DNA of 64,000 bases. Origin: PALSA-693 sp963729695 (lineage in GTDB: Bacteria > Actinomycetota > Acidimicrobiia > Acidimicrobiales > Palsa-688). The translations under genes and the position numbers were made by a program. Below are positions 8,504-15,953 of this stretch, piece by piece (the stretch's first letter is position 1; each line of letters opens with the position of its first letter). Below the pieces are notes generated by a model that saw only the letters and a program-made list of their open reading frames with translations, did not search any database and had not been told where the DNA came from. Location of the stretch: NCBI GenBank assembly GCA_963729695.1, contig CAVSOT010000009.1, positions 124,001 to 188,000 on the forward strand. Reading direction: 5' to 3'.

Positions 8504-9598
8504 CTAGCGCGCCGCCCACTCGGCCCGGATGGCGTCGGGGTCGAACTGCTCGAGAACGATGTCGGGCAACGGCATGTCGCTGCGGGAGAAGCGCGGTGCG
8601 GGGGCGGCCTGCTCGACGCCTTGGTGGCGCACGACCGTGCCGCGCGCCGCGACGTGCTCGTGACTCGCCACTTCACCGAAGGCCAGCACGGGGGTGACGC
8701 ACGCGTCGGTCCCGGCGAAGACCTTCGACCACTCGTCCCGGGGTCGGGTGGCGAACACCTCGGCCAGTCGCCCGTGCAGCTCCGCCCAGCGGGCGCGGTC
8801 GTACTGGTCGGGCAGCGTGGCCCGGTCCAAACCGAGGCCGCTCAGGAGCGCCTGATAGAACTTCGGCTCGATCGCCCCGACCGCGACGTACCGCCCGTCC
8901 GAGCACTGGTAGGTGTTGTAGAAGGGGGCCCCTCCATCCAGCAGATTCTCGCCCCGCGCATCGCTCCAGGCTCCACTCGGCAGCAGGCCCCACACCATCT
9001 GGGTCAGGATCGCCGCCCCGTCGATCATGGCGGCGTCGACGACCTGCCCTCGGCCGGAGATCCGGGACTCCCACAGCGCCGAGAGCACGCCGATCACCAG
9101 GAGCATCGAGCCACCGCCGAAATCGCCGACGAGGTTGAGCGGAGGGACCGGAGGCTCCCCAGCCCGTCCGATTGCATGCAGGGCGCCGGTCAGGGAGATG
9201 TAGTTGATGTCGTGGCCGGCTCGACGGGCCAACGGGCCCTCTTGACCCCACCCGGTCATGCGAGCGTAGATCAGACGCGGATTGCGCTCGTGACAATCGG
9301 CGGGCCCCACTCCAAGGCGCTCGGCGACTCCGGGCCGGTACCCCTCGATGAACACGTCGGCATGGTCGACGAGCCGCATCAGGGTCTCACGGCCTTCGGC
9401 ATCCTTGAGGTTGGCGGCCACCCGCCGGCGGCCTCGGAGCATCGGGTCCGTCGCTTCCGCCGCCCCTGTGTCGAGCGCGCCGCTCGGGCGATCGATCCGC
9501 ACGACGTCGGCGCCGAGATCGGCCAGGATCATGGCCGCATGCGGTCCTGGCCCGATCCCTGCCAGCTCGATGACCCGGAGTCCAGCCAGAGGTCCCAC
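8504..9598 (-). CDS. Alpha-methylacyl-CoA racemase-like CoA-transferase family III protein
   Basis: A CaiB/BaiF (family III) protein of about 364 residues. GPLAGLRVIELAGIGPGPHAAMILADLGADVVRI at the N-terminus, the catalytic-type GHDINYISLTG and PLNLVGDFGGGSM point to the alpha-methylacyl-CoA racemase branch, which interconverts 2R- and 2S-methylacyl-CoA so that acyl-CoA dehydrogenases can act, more than to true CoA transferases. The frame is open upstream to 9709, but that would run into the palindrome at 9702-9725. The GTG at 9598 gives the normal family length; its ribosome-binding site is weak, so the start is uncertain. It is divergent from the Rieske gene with the operator in between. 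Confidence 0.88.
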   Translation of the reverse strand: MGPLAGLRVIELAGIGPGPHAAMILADLGADVVRIDRPSGALDTGAAEATDPMLRGRRRVAANLKDAEGRETLMRLVDHADVFIEGYRPGVAERLGVGPADCHERNPRLIYARMTGWGQEGPLARRAGHDINYISLTGALHAIGRAGEPPVPPLNLVGDFGGGSMLLVIGVLSALWESRISGRGQVVDAAMIDGAAILTQMVWGLLPSGAWSDARGENLLDGGAPFYNTYQCSDGRYVAVGAIEPKFYQALLSGLGLDRATLPDQYDRARWAELHGRLAEVFATRPRDEWSKVFAGTDACVTPVLAFGEVASHEHVAARGTVVRHQGVEQAAPAPRFSRSDMPLPDIVLEQFDPDAIRAEWAAR

Positions 9599-9701
9599 GC
9601 CACCGGAGGGTAGCTTCCCCGCTCGAGTCCCGCCAAGGCCCGACCTCGTCGCCCCCTTCGACGACGGCGGACCCTTGACGTTGGCGGCCAAGGCCTGCGA
9701 T

Positions 9702-9725
9702 GATACCAACCAAGCGGTTGGTATC
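9702..9725. promoter_or_regulatory. TetR-type operator, copy 3 (perfect palindrome)
   Basis: Perfect 10-base arms GATACCAACC and GGTTGGTATC flank AAGC. This is the best of three copies of the CCAAC-N6-GTTGG site in the window. It lies 26 bases before the Rieske oxygenase ATG and about 100 bases before the divergent racemase start, so one repressor dimer could control both. Confidence 0.7.
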
Positions 9726-9750
9726 GACTTCCCGCAGATGGAGCTTGCAC

Positions 9751-10794
9751 ATGAAGGACTGGCCCTACGAAGTATTCCCGACCGGCTGGTACCAAATCGG
9801 CTATTCCGCGGAGCTGGCCCCCCGAGAGGTGCGCCCCGTGCGGTACTTCGACCAGGACCTCGTCCTCTTTCGAACCGAAGCGGGGGAGGTGGCGCTCTTG
9901 GACGCCTTCTGCCCCCATCTCGGGGCCCACCTGGGTCACGGCGGCCAGGTCAAGGGCGACTGCATCCAGTGTCCATTCCACGGTTGGGTCTGGTCGGCCG
10001 ATGGCAGCCTGTCGGAGATCCCCTACGCTCCGGAGGAGTCACGCCACGTCCAGCTGCAACGGTGGGAGACCCGGGAGATCGACGGCCTGATGGTCGCCTG
10101 GTACGACGGCTACGGACGACCTCCGTTTTGGGAGTGGCCCGGGATTCCCGAGTTTGCCGACGACCAGAAGCACTATCCGGTGTATCCCCAGGGTGCGGAC
10201 CAAATGGGCATCCGCAGGATCATTCCTCAGTCGCCCGTCGAGAACACCCCCGACTACCACCACTTCATGTACGTCCACGGCGCCGGGCAGCCTGGTCGGC
10301 CGCTGTACTGGGAAGAAGCCGGCCACTATTTGCACACTCGGATCGGGTTCTGGTTCGGCTACGGAAAGAGATCGACGTGGCTCACGCCCGACGGGCCCGT
10401 GGAGGGGGAGATCGAGACAGAGGCCTGGGGCCTGGCCCTCTCGAACGCCCGCTTCAAGCTCCACGACTTTGTCACTTCGCAGCTCACTGCGACCACACCG
10501 GTCGACCAGGAGCAGTCCCAGCTGTTCTGCACGATCACGTGCACCCGGGAGCCGGGTAGCGACGATCCCGAGCCGACCGGAAAGGCGGCGCGCATGCTCG
10601 AGTTCCAGAAGGCCCAGATCCGCCAGGACTTCAACATCTGGGAACATCAGCGCTACCTGGAGCGACCGTCCTTCGCGGCCGGGGAAAAGCAGCACTACGC
10701 CCGGTTCCGGCGATGGTCGCGGCAGTTTTATTTCGACCAGCCGTACCTGTTGGAGCTCGGCGACGAGACCCCGGAGGCTTCGGCGAGGGCCTAG
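9751..10794 (+). CDS. Rieske non-heme iron oxygenase, terminal oxygenase component
   Basis: A 347-residue Rieske oxygenase. The [2Fe-2S] site is CPH at 54-56 and CPFH at 74-77 (C-x-H-x17-C-x2-H). The mononuclear iron site is in NTPDYHHFMYVHG near residues 165-178, with the bridging Asp and two His visible. The catalytic domain resembles the KshA/DAF-36 type that acts on steroids rather than the aromatic dioxygenase type; this is a judgement from motif style, not an alignment. The ATG at 9751 is preceded by GGAG; an upstream in-frame start at 9700 would run through the operator. No reductase is adjacent. Divergent from the racemase gene and followed closely by the convergent E1-beta gene. Confidence 0.9.
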   Translation: MKDWPYEVFPTGWYQIGYSAELAPREVRPVRYFDQDLVLFRTEAGEVALLDAFCPHLGAHLGHGGQVKGDCIQCPFHGWVWSADGSLSEIPYAPEESRHVQLQRWETREIDGLMVAWYDGYGRPPFWEWPGIPEFADDQKHYPVYPQGADQMGIRRIIPQSPVENTPDYHHFMYVHGAGQPGRPLYWEEAGHYLHTRIGFWFGYGKRSTWLTPDGPVEGEIETEAWGLALSNARFKLHDFVTSQLTATTPVDQEQSQLFCTITCTREPGSDDPEPTGKAARMLEFQKAQIRQDFNIWEHQRYLERPSFAAGEKQHYARFRRWSRQFYFDQPYLLELGDETPEASARA

Positions 10795-10806
10795 CGCCTG
10801 TCGCCG

Positions 10807-11775
10807 CTACGAGAGGGTCTTGCGGACCGCCGCGCTGATGCGCTCCACGTTCGGGTAGAAGCCGGATTCGAGCGGCGGGCTGAACGGGATGTGCACGTGC
10901 GGGGCGGTCACCCGATAGATGGGCGCCTGCAGATGCCAAAAGCCCTGCTCGGCCACGATGGCCGAGATTTCAGACGCCACGCTGCCCATTTCGTGTGAGG
11001 GGTCGGCCACCACCAGGTGGCTGGTTTTCTCAACCGAGCGCAGGATCGTGCTCACATCCAGGGGCACGATCGACCGGGGGTCGACCACCTCACAGGAGAT
11101 CCCGTCGGCGCTCAGCTCCTCGGCCGCCGCCAGGGCAGCCGGTACCGACCCGGCCACGGCCACGATGGTCACGTCGGAACCCTCCCGCTTCACACTGGCC
11201 TGGCCGAAGGGGATGGTGTAGTCGCCCTCGGGGACCTCCTCGATGGCCCCCCACACGTGGTAGTCATCGAGGCAGACGACCGGGTCGTCGTCCCGGATGG
11301 CGGTGGTCAACAGGCCTTTGACGTCCGCCGGGGAGGACGGTGCGATCAGCTTCAGGCCCGGGATCGTCATCAGCGTCGAGATGGGGCGGTCACTGTGTTG
11401 GGCTGCCATGGACCCGCCGTAGAACATGGCGGCTCGCAGGGTGATCGGCAGTTTCGCCTGACCCCCGTAGAGGTAGGTCGACTTGGCGATGATCGACACC
11501 AGTTGGTCGAAGGCCACGTAGAAGAAAGGGGCGATCATCATGTCGACCACCGGCCTCATCCCTACCATCGCCGCCCCGGCTGCGGTGCCCACGAAGCCTG
11601 CTTCCGAAATCGGCGTGTTCCGTACCCGGTCGGGCCCGAACTCGCCGACGAACCCGGCGGTTGCGCCGAGATGGTTCCAGGCGACGTCCTCGCCGAGGAT
11701 GAACACCCGCTCGTCCCGCCGCATCTCCTGACGAAGGGCGTCGCTGACCGCTTCCAGATAACGCATCTTTGCCAT
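10807..11775 (-). CDS. 2-oxoacid dehydrogenase E1 component, beta subunit
   Basis: A 322-residue transketolase-like E1-beta subunit of a 2-oxo acid, branched-chain or acetoin dehydrogenase-type complex. Seen: the N-terminal domain with ILGEDVAWNHLGATAGF and TPISEAGFVGTAAGAAMVGMRPVVD, then the C-terminal transketolase domain with GSDVTIVAVAGSVPAAL and CEVVDPRSIVPLD. It lies 12 bases downstream of the E1-alpha gene and is co-transcribed with it; AAAGG precedes the ATG at 11775. With E1-alpha it would decarboxylate a 2-oxo acid (or cleave acetoin) with thiamine diphosphate. The E2 and E3 genes are absent here, so they are encoded elsewhere or shared. Substrate unknown. Confidence 0.94.
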   Translation of the reverse strand: MAKMRYLEAVSDALRQEMRRDERVFILGEDVAWNHLGATAGFVGEFGPDRVRNTPISEAGFVGTAAGAAMVGMRPVVDMMIAPFFYVAFDQLVSIIAKSTYLYGGQAKLPITLRAAMFYGGSMAAQHSDRPISTLMTIPGLKLIAPSSPADVKGLLTTAIRDDDPVVCLDDYHVWGAIEEVPEGDYTIPFGQASVKREGSDVTIVAVAGSVPAALAAAEELSADGISCEVVDPRSIVPLDVSTILRSVEKTSHLVVADPSHEMGSVASEISAIVAEQGFWHLQAPIYRVTAPHVHIPFSPPLESGFYPNVERISAAVRKTLS

Positions 11776-11787
11776 CTGCGAACCTTT

Positions 11788-12765
11788 CTACCTTCGGGGA
11801 ATCGGGTTGGTGAAGAGGTGATCGAACGCCGCGTCGTGCTCGGGGAACGGGCTGTCGAGGGCGAACTTCCAGGCGGTCTCGATACCCAGCTGCTCCTCGT
11901 TTTCGAGCTCCTTGAGCGCTGCTTCGGTCATGACGCCGTCTTCGATCAGTCGATCGTGGAAAAGGACGATCGGGTCTCGGGCCCGCCACTCCTCCACCTC
12001 GGCTTGGGTCCGGTATTCGGCCTCGGGATCAGGTCCGCCGGAGTGCCCGAAATACCGGTACGTCTTGGTTTCGACCAGGCCGGGGCCGACTCCCGCTCGG
12101 GCTCGGGCCACCGCATCGCTCACCGCGTCGTACACGGCGACCACGTCCTGCCCGTCGGCAATCGCTCCTTCCATGCTGTATCCAGCCGCCCGATCGGCGA
12201 TGTTGGCCACGGAACTGGCTTTGGAAAAGGCCGTCAATTCGCCATACGCATTGTTCTCGCACAGGTAGACGACCGGAAGATTCCAGATCGACGCCAAGTT
12301 GAGACTCTCGTGAAACGTGCCCTCCGCGGCGGCGCCGTCGCCGAAGAAGCACAGCGCGACCCGGTCCAGGCCCTGCATCTTGGCGCCGAGCGCGGCTCCG
12401 GTCGCGACAGGAAGCCCGGATCCGACGATGCTCGTCTCCCCCAGGCTGCCGACGCTGAAGTCCGACAGGTGCATGGAGCCACCTTTACCCTGATTCACGC
12501 CCGTCGCCTTGCCCATCAACTCAGCAAACAAGCGATCGATCCGCGCCCCTTTGCCGATCGGATGGCCGTGTGAGCGATGCGTCCCGACCATGTAGTCATC
12601 TGATCGAAGCGCCATGCAAGCGCCCACGATCGATGCCTCCATGCCGATGGAGGTGTGGATCACCCCCGGAATCTCCGCTCGGCCTTCCCAAGCCGCTTCC
12701 TCGAACCAACGAATCCGAACCATTCGTCGGTACATCTCGACGAGCTGTTCGTCGCTCGGTGTCAT
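11788..12765 (-). CDS. 2-oxoacid dehydrogenase E1 component, alpha subunit
   Basis: A 325-residue E1-alpha subunit. The thiamine diphosphate/Mg2+ motif is clear: GDGAAAEGTFHESLNLAS followed by the CENNAYG segment near residues 142-173. Also seen are the N-terminal MYRRMVRIRWFEEA helix and HRSHGHPIGKG. The size and the separate alpha and beta genes fit acetoin, branched-chain or pyruvate E1 of the alpha2beta2 type. The ATG at 12765 follows a strong GGGGAGGA. It is the first gene of a two-gene operon whose promoter must lie in 12766-12910. The context gives no firm substrate; a role in finishing side-chain or amino-acid-derived oxo acids is only a guess. Confidence 0.94.
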   Translation of the reverse strand: MTPSDEQLVEMYRRMVRIRWFEEAAWEGRAEIPGVIHTSIGMEASIVGACMALRSDDYMVGTHRSHGHPIGKGARIDRLFAELMGKATGVNQGKGGSMHLSDFSVGSLGETSIVGSGLPVATGAALGAKMQGLDRVALCFFGDGAAAEGTFHESLNLASIWNLPVVYLCENNAYGELTAFSKASSVANIADRAAGYSMEGAIADGQDVVAVYDAVSDAVARARAGVGPGLVETKTYRYFGHSGGPDPEAEYRTQAEVEEWRARDPIVLFHDRLIEDGVMTEAALKELENEEQLGIETAWKFALDSPFPEHDAAFDHLFTNPIPRR

Positions 12766-12910
12766 GAGATCCTCCCCCCGTCGGTGTTGCCACCTGGTCG
12801 TGCGGGATCACGAGGGCGCCGGCCATCGGGCCTCGTTTTTCGGGGCGATGCTACAGGATGGCCACCAGGACCGGCCTGGCTGCCTTCGGGCGCGGACAGC
12901 TCCGCTCTCC

Positions 12911-13204
12911 TCAGTTGAGACCGGCACCAACCAGGAGGCCGCCAAGAACGGTGACCGCCGCTATAGGAAAGATGAGCCTGGCGGCCGGGCCGGACTGCCG
13001 GGTTACCGAGATCGCGAGCGGTACGAGCACCACGCTGGCGATTATCGCCACGAACCCGAAGAACCAATGACCATTGGCCAGGTTGATGACTGCCGCCGCG
13101 GGCAATAACGCGGTCACGCCCAGGTACACGACCGAACAGATTTTCCTGGCGGTCGACCGCTCCGACCAGGCGGAGGATTCGGACCACTCATCACCCGACA
13201 CCAT
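12911..13204 (-). CDS. Small three-helix membrane protein at end of T7SS operon
   Basis: A 97-residue hydrophobic protein with no recognised family. Three membrane segments are visible: ICSVVYLGVTALLPAAAVIN, WFFGFVAIIASVVLVPLAIS and a C-terminal LIFPIAAVTVLGGLLVGAG. The N-terminus is polar and acidic. Its start overlaps the stop of the upstream gene: ATG at 13204, or GTG at 13207 giving a GTGA overlap. It is therefore the sixth and last gene of the leftward type VII secretion operon and probably an accessory membrane component (inference). Transcription likely ends in the 145 bases before the E1-alpha promoter. Confidence 0.7.
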   Translation of the reverse strand: MVSGDEWSESSAWSERSTARKICSVVYLGVTALLPAAAVINLANGHWFFGFVAIIASVVLVPLAISVTRQSGPAARLIFPIAAVTVLGGLLVGAGLN

Positions 13205-13824
13205 CACGCCTCGGTGAAACGGAAGCTCGCGGCCATAGAGGCGAACATCTCGCCCATCCTCATCGCCGAGGCGGTGGAGGGACTGGTGAAGTCGAGCAGC
13301 GCCAACCGCTCCTCGTGGTGCGGCACGGGGAAGTAGTACTCGTGGTGCAGCAATGGCCGGCCTTGCTCGCTCTCCATCAACCCCGCTCGGCGGACCACGA
13401 CCGTCTCGCCGTACTGGACCAGCCCGACTTCCCGCTCGTCGATCCGAGGAGGCGGAACGGAGCGGGCGCGCAAGGCCCGGACGAGCTCGATCGGGTCGGC
13501 GTCAGGCCCGAAGCGGCCCAGTACGACCAACAATCTGGCCTCCGTCTGGCGCCCGTCGGGCTCCCACCCCAGGTGCAGGGCGGTATACACGGCCCCCGTC
13601 CGGCGAGCCTCTTGGAGCAGGACCGCGAGGGAACCTTCCGCCGCTCGGGCCAGATCGTCGAGGGATGCGACCGGCCCGATGCCCCGGGCCCGGACCGCAG
13701 CCATCAACCGGCGCAGGTCGCTCGCGGCTGTGGGGGTGAGGGCGAGACCGACCCACCCCGGCGGCAGGTAAATATCGAAGCCACTGGGAGCATCCGCCTC
13801 CGCCGCGCCGGTTGCGCCCGTCAG
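13204..13824 (-). CDS. Uncharacterised protein in T7SS operon
   Basis: A soluble protein of about 206 residues without a recognised domain. It begins SGFDIYLPPGWVGLALTP and ends LLDFTSPSTASAMRMGEMFASMAASFRFTEA. A pattern of LPxGW near the start and an F-(S/T)-x-(P/S)...ASFRF end resembles PsbP/LpqN-like folds, but this is a weak impression. No ATG lies near the expected start. A CTG at 13824 would overlap the stop of the upstream gene (CTGA); alternatively the start is hidden by an indel like those upstream. Coupling on both sides places it firmly in the secretion operon, where chaperone or adaptor roles are common (inference). Confidence 0.6.
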   Translation of the reverse strand: MTGATGAAEADAPSGFDIYLPPGWVGLALTPTAASDLRRLMAAVRARGIGPVASLDDLARAAEGSLAVLLQEARRTGAVYTALHLGWEPDGRQTEARLLVVLGRFGPDADPIELVRALRARSVPPPRIDEREVGLVQYGETVVVRRAGLMESEQGRPLLHHEYYFPVPHHEERLALLDFTSPSTASAMRMGEMFASMAASFRFTEA

Positions 13825-15281
13825 CGTGCCCCCCGGAGGTCGACGTGGTGCGTGACCCCGGTGCTCCCGCTCCCGCCGTCGCCGCCTCCGAGAGCTTCCG
13901 ATACCAGGCGCCCCATCCATTCCGTCCCGTGGCCGCTGGCGCCCGCCAGCTCGACGAGCGGATCCGTGAAGGTTCCCAGGTTGACCTCCACCGCGTTGGG
14001 CTTGACCACCTGGGTGAACGACGTCCGGATGGTGGCCAGTTGCCCATCGGCGCCGAAGATGTTGCTGACGGTCGACGTGGCTTCTGTCTCGGAGCCGACT
14101 GATTGGACCATGCCGATCTTGGTGCCCAGGCTCGTCTCGCCGACCAGATCCGCCGAACCCAGGACGTCATCAAGAGTGTCGCCGATGAGATCGCCACCGG
14201 CCTCGGCGTCGCCGTACTGAAAGTACCGGTCGGCGTCGTCCACGGTCTTCAACCCGACCAGGCCCTTCATGGCCCAGCTCGCGCCCTTCCACCAGCTGTT
14301 CTCGCCGAGGGTCTTCCACTGCTCGGCGAGTCGAGCCCCTGTCGAGGAGGTTTTGGACACCTCGGTGAAACTCTCCTCGACCTCGCCGGACTCGCTGACG
14401 CTGAAGTCGCCGACCGTCGTGCCCTCGAGGCCGGATTCCGCCCCCGCCTCGGTGAGCGACGCCGCCTCGGTACCGGCGAGCTCGGTTGCGCCTTCCTCGG
14501 CCACGGCCTCTCCAGCCGTTTCGAGCGCGAGCCCTCCGAACGCTTCACCGGCGGTCGCCAAGCCGGCCAGGAGGGCCTCGCCGGCTTCGGCGAAGAACAT
14601 GAGCAGCGGTCCGGTGATCTCCGGGAAGGCGACAATCAGGACGACGATGGCGATCACCACCAGGACCACCCCTGCCCACTTGACGACCTCACCCAGGACG
14701 CTCGAGACGTCGTCGAGGGCGTGCTGCCACCAGGATTCGTTCTGGATTCCTTCCACGTGGCTCTGCTCGAGCCCCGCCCGGCACCGGGCCGCGGCGGCCT
14801 GGCAGTCGCTCCGGATCCCGTCGACGTCGCCGAGAAGACTGGCCAGATGATCGTTCGCGTCGTTGAGCTGAGCGTCCTCGGAGGCAGTCGACTGCCCGGG
14901 CGGCACGCCCGCCTTGGCCGTCTGGGCTGCCGCGACCCGATGCCCGACCCGCTTGCAGCTGCGGCCAGCAAGGCGGCCGCTCGTTCCTGGAGGCCCGACA
15001 GCGTGGTCCCGAAGGCGCCCATGGCGTGGCTGGCCGTCTCATAGGAGGTCACCATCTGCTGCAACTGCCGCGGCGTCTGGGCCAGATGGACGCCGAACGC
15101 GTCGGCCGACGGACCGCGCCAAATGGACCCGTCGGCATGGCGCGCCACGCCGTGGAGGGCGCCCGAGGGCCTGCCTCCCCGTGGCGGCCACGTCACCGAA
15201 GATAGAGGCGAGGAGGGCCGCCGCCTGCGGATCACCCGGGGCCGGGTCGCCGCCAAACGGCGTCCAGTCGCCCGCGGTCAT
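13821..15281 (-). pseudogene. Frameshifted WXG-like large protein with membrane segment (putative T7SS substrate)
   Basis: One gene of about 485 codons broken into three frames. From the ATG at 15281 (ATGA overlap with the upstream gene) the frame gives MTAGDWTPFGGDP to about 15170. The next piece carries a WXG-like helix pair (SIWRGPSADAFGVHLAQTPRQLQQMV) to about 14940. The third piece runs to 13821, with helices, a hydrophobic segment VVLVVIAIVVLIVAFPEI near 14640, and a Gly/Ala/Glu-rich tail. The first join fits one surplus base. The coding signal is intact in each piece, so error is more likely than decay. An N-terminal WXG domain fused to a long tail behind EssC and WXG100 genes fits a secreted or membrane effector-like T7SS protein; function unknown. 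Confidence 0.7.
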
Positions 15282-15568
15282 TTTCCTGAGGCCCTGGCCG
15301 CGTGCGAGATATCGGCCTCCGCCTTGCCGTAGGCCTCGACGGCACAGTCCACCCGGGCCGAAAGGCCGGCGACACCGTCGCAGATCTTGGTGCGGCCGTC
15401 GTGCCAGCCCGAGACGAACGACGACAGCTCCGCTTCCAAGGGGCCATCACCCAGCGTCCCGTCGTAGGACCCGACGTTCGAGCCCACCGACGACAGCATG
15501 CGGTGCACGGATTTCAGCTGACCGGACAGGTCGCCCATCGCGTCCAGATCGGCATAGAACGCGACCAT
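15278..15568 (-). CDS. WXG100-size T7SS protein with YxxxE tail
   Basis: A 96-residue, almost all-helical protein, the normal size of WXG100/ESAT-6 family members. The turn between the two helices reads FVSGWHDGRTK, so a Trp is present but the strict W-x-G is not (WHDG). The C-terminal segment contains YGKAE, matching the YxxxD/E secretion signal of type VII substrates. ATG at 15568 with GGGAG upstream; the stop overlaps the next start (ATGA). Expected to pair with the neighbouring WXG100 protein as a helical-bundle dimer exported by the EssC-type ATPase (family knowledge plus context). Confidence 0.8.
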   Translation of the reverse strand: MVAFYADLDAMGDLSGQLKSVHRMLSSVGSNVGSYDGTLGDGPLEAELSSFVSGWHDGRTKICDGVAGLSARVDCAVEAYGKAEADISHAARASGK

Positions 15569-15604
15569 CGATCGCTCCCTTTCAAACCGGGCCGGCGGAG
15601 CGCC

Positions 15605-15898
15605 TCAGCCGCGCAGCTGGGCGGCCAGCTGATCCTCCGTCTGCTGGTAGACCTGACCGGTCTTTCCGAGCATCTGGGAGATGCCCAAGAGGGCCTGCTG
15701 CACCTGGGTGGCGCCACTGTGCCATTGCTGCCACAGCTCCTGGAACGAGCTGGACGCGCACCCCTGCCAGTCGGCGTCTACGAGAGCCTGCACCATCGAC
15801 TGCAACTGGCCGAGCTTGGCGCTGATCTCCTGCTCCCCGCTGGCCAGCGAGCTGGCGGTCGACTCGAGCTGTTCGGACGTCACCTTGATCGTCGACAC
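15605..15898 (-). CDS. WXG100 family T7SS protein
   Basis: A 97-residue canonical WXG100 protein: two amphipathic helices joined at DWQG (W44-Q-G46), and a C-terminal YQQTE that fits the YxxxD/E export motif. The GTG at 15898 is chosen because GGAGG lies 6 bases upstream and it gives the standard length; the upstream open frame overlaps the ATPase gene. It lies 55 bases downstream of the EssC-like ATPase gene and 36 bases before its likely partner. Such proteins are small secreted substrates or structural partners of type VII secretion. Confidence 0.93.
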   Translation of the reverse strand: MSTIKVTSEQLESTASSLASGEQEISAKLGQLQSMVQALVDADWQGCASSSFQELWQQWHSGATQVQQALLGISQMLGKTGQVYQQTEDQLAAQLRG

Positions 15899-15953
15899 CT
15901 GGTACCTCCGCCTTGTTTCCTCTGGCGAGATCACCGTATACCCTGCGACGCGC

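Noticed and set aside
11017..12573. A 518-codon plus-strand frame across both E1 subunit genes
   Set aside because: It spans two well-supported minus-strand genes and their spacer and has no coding signature.
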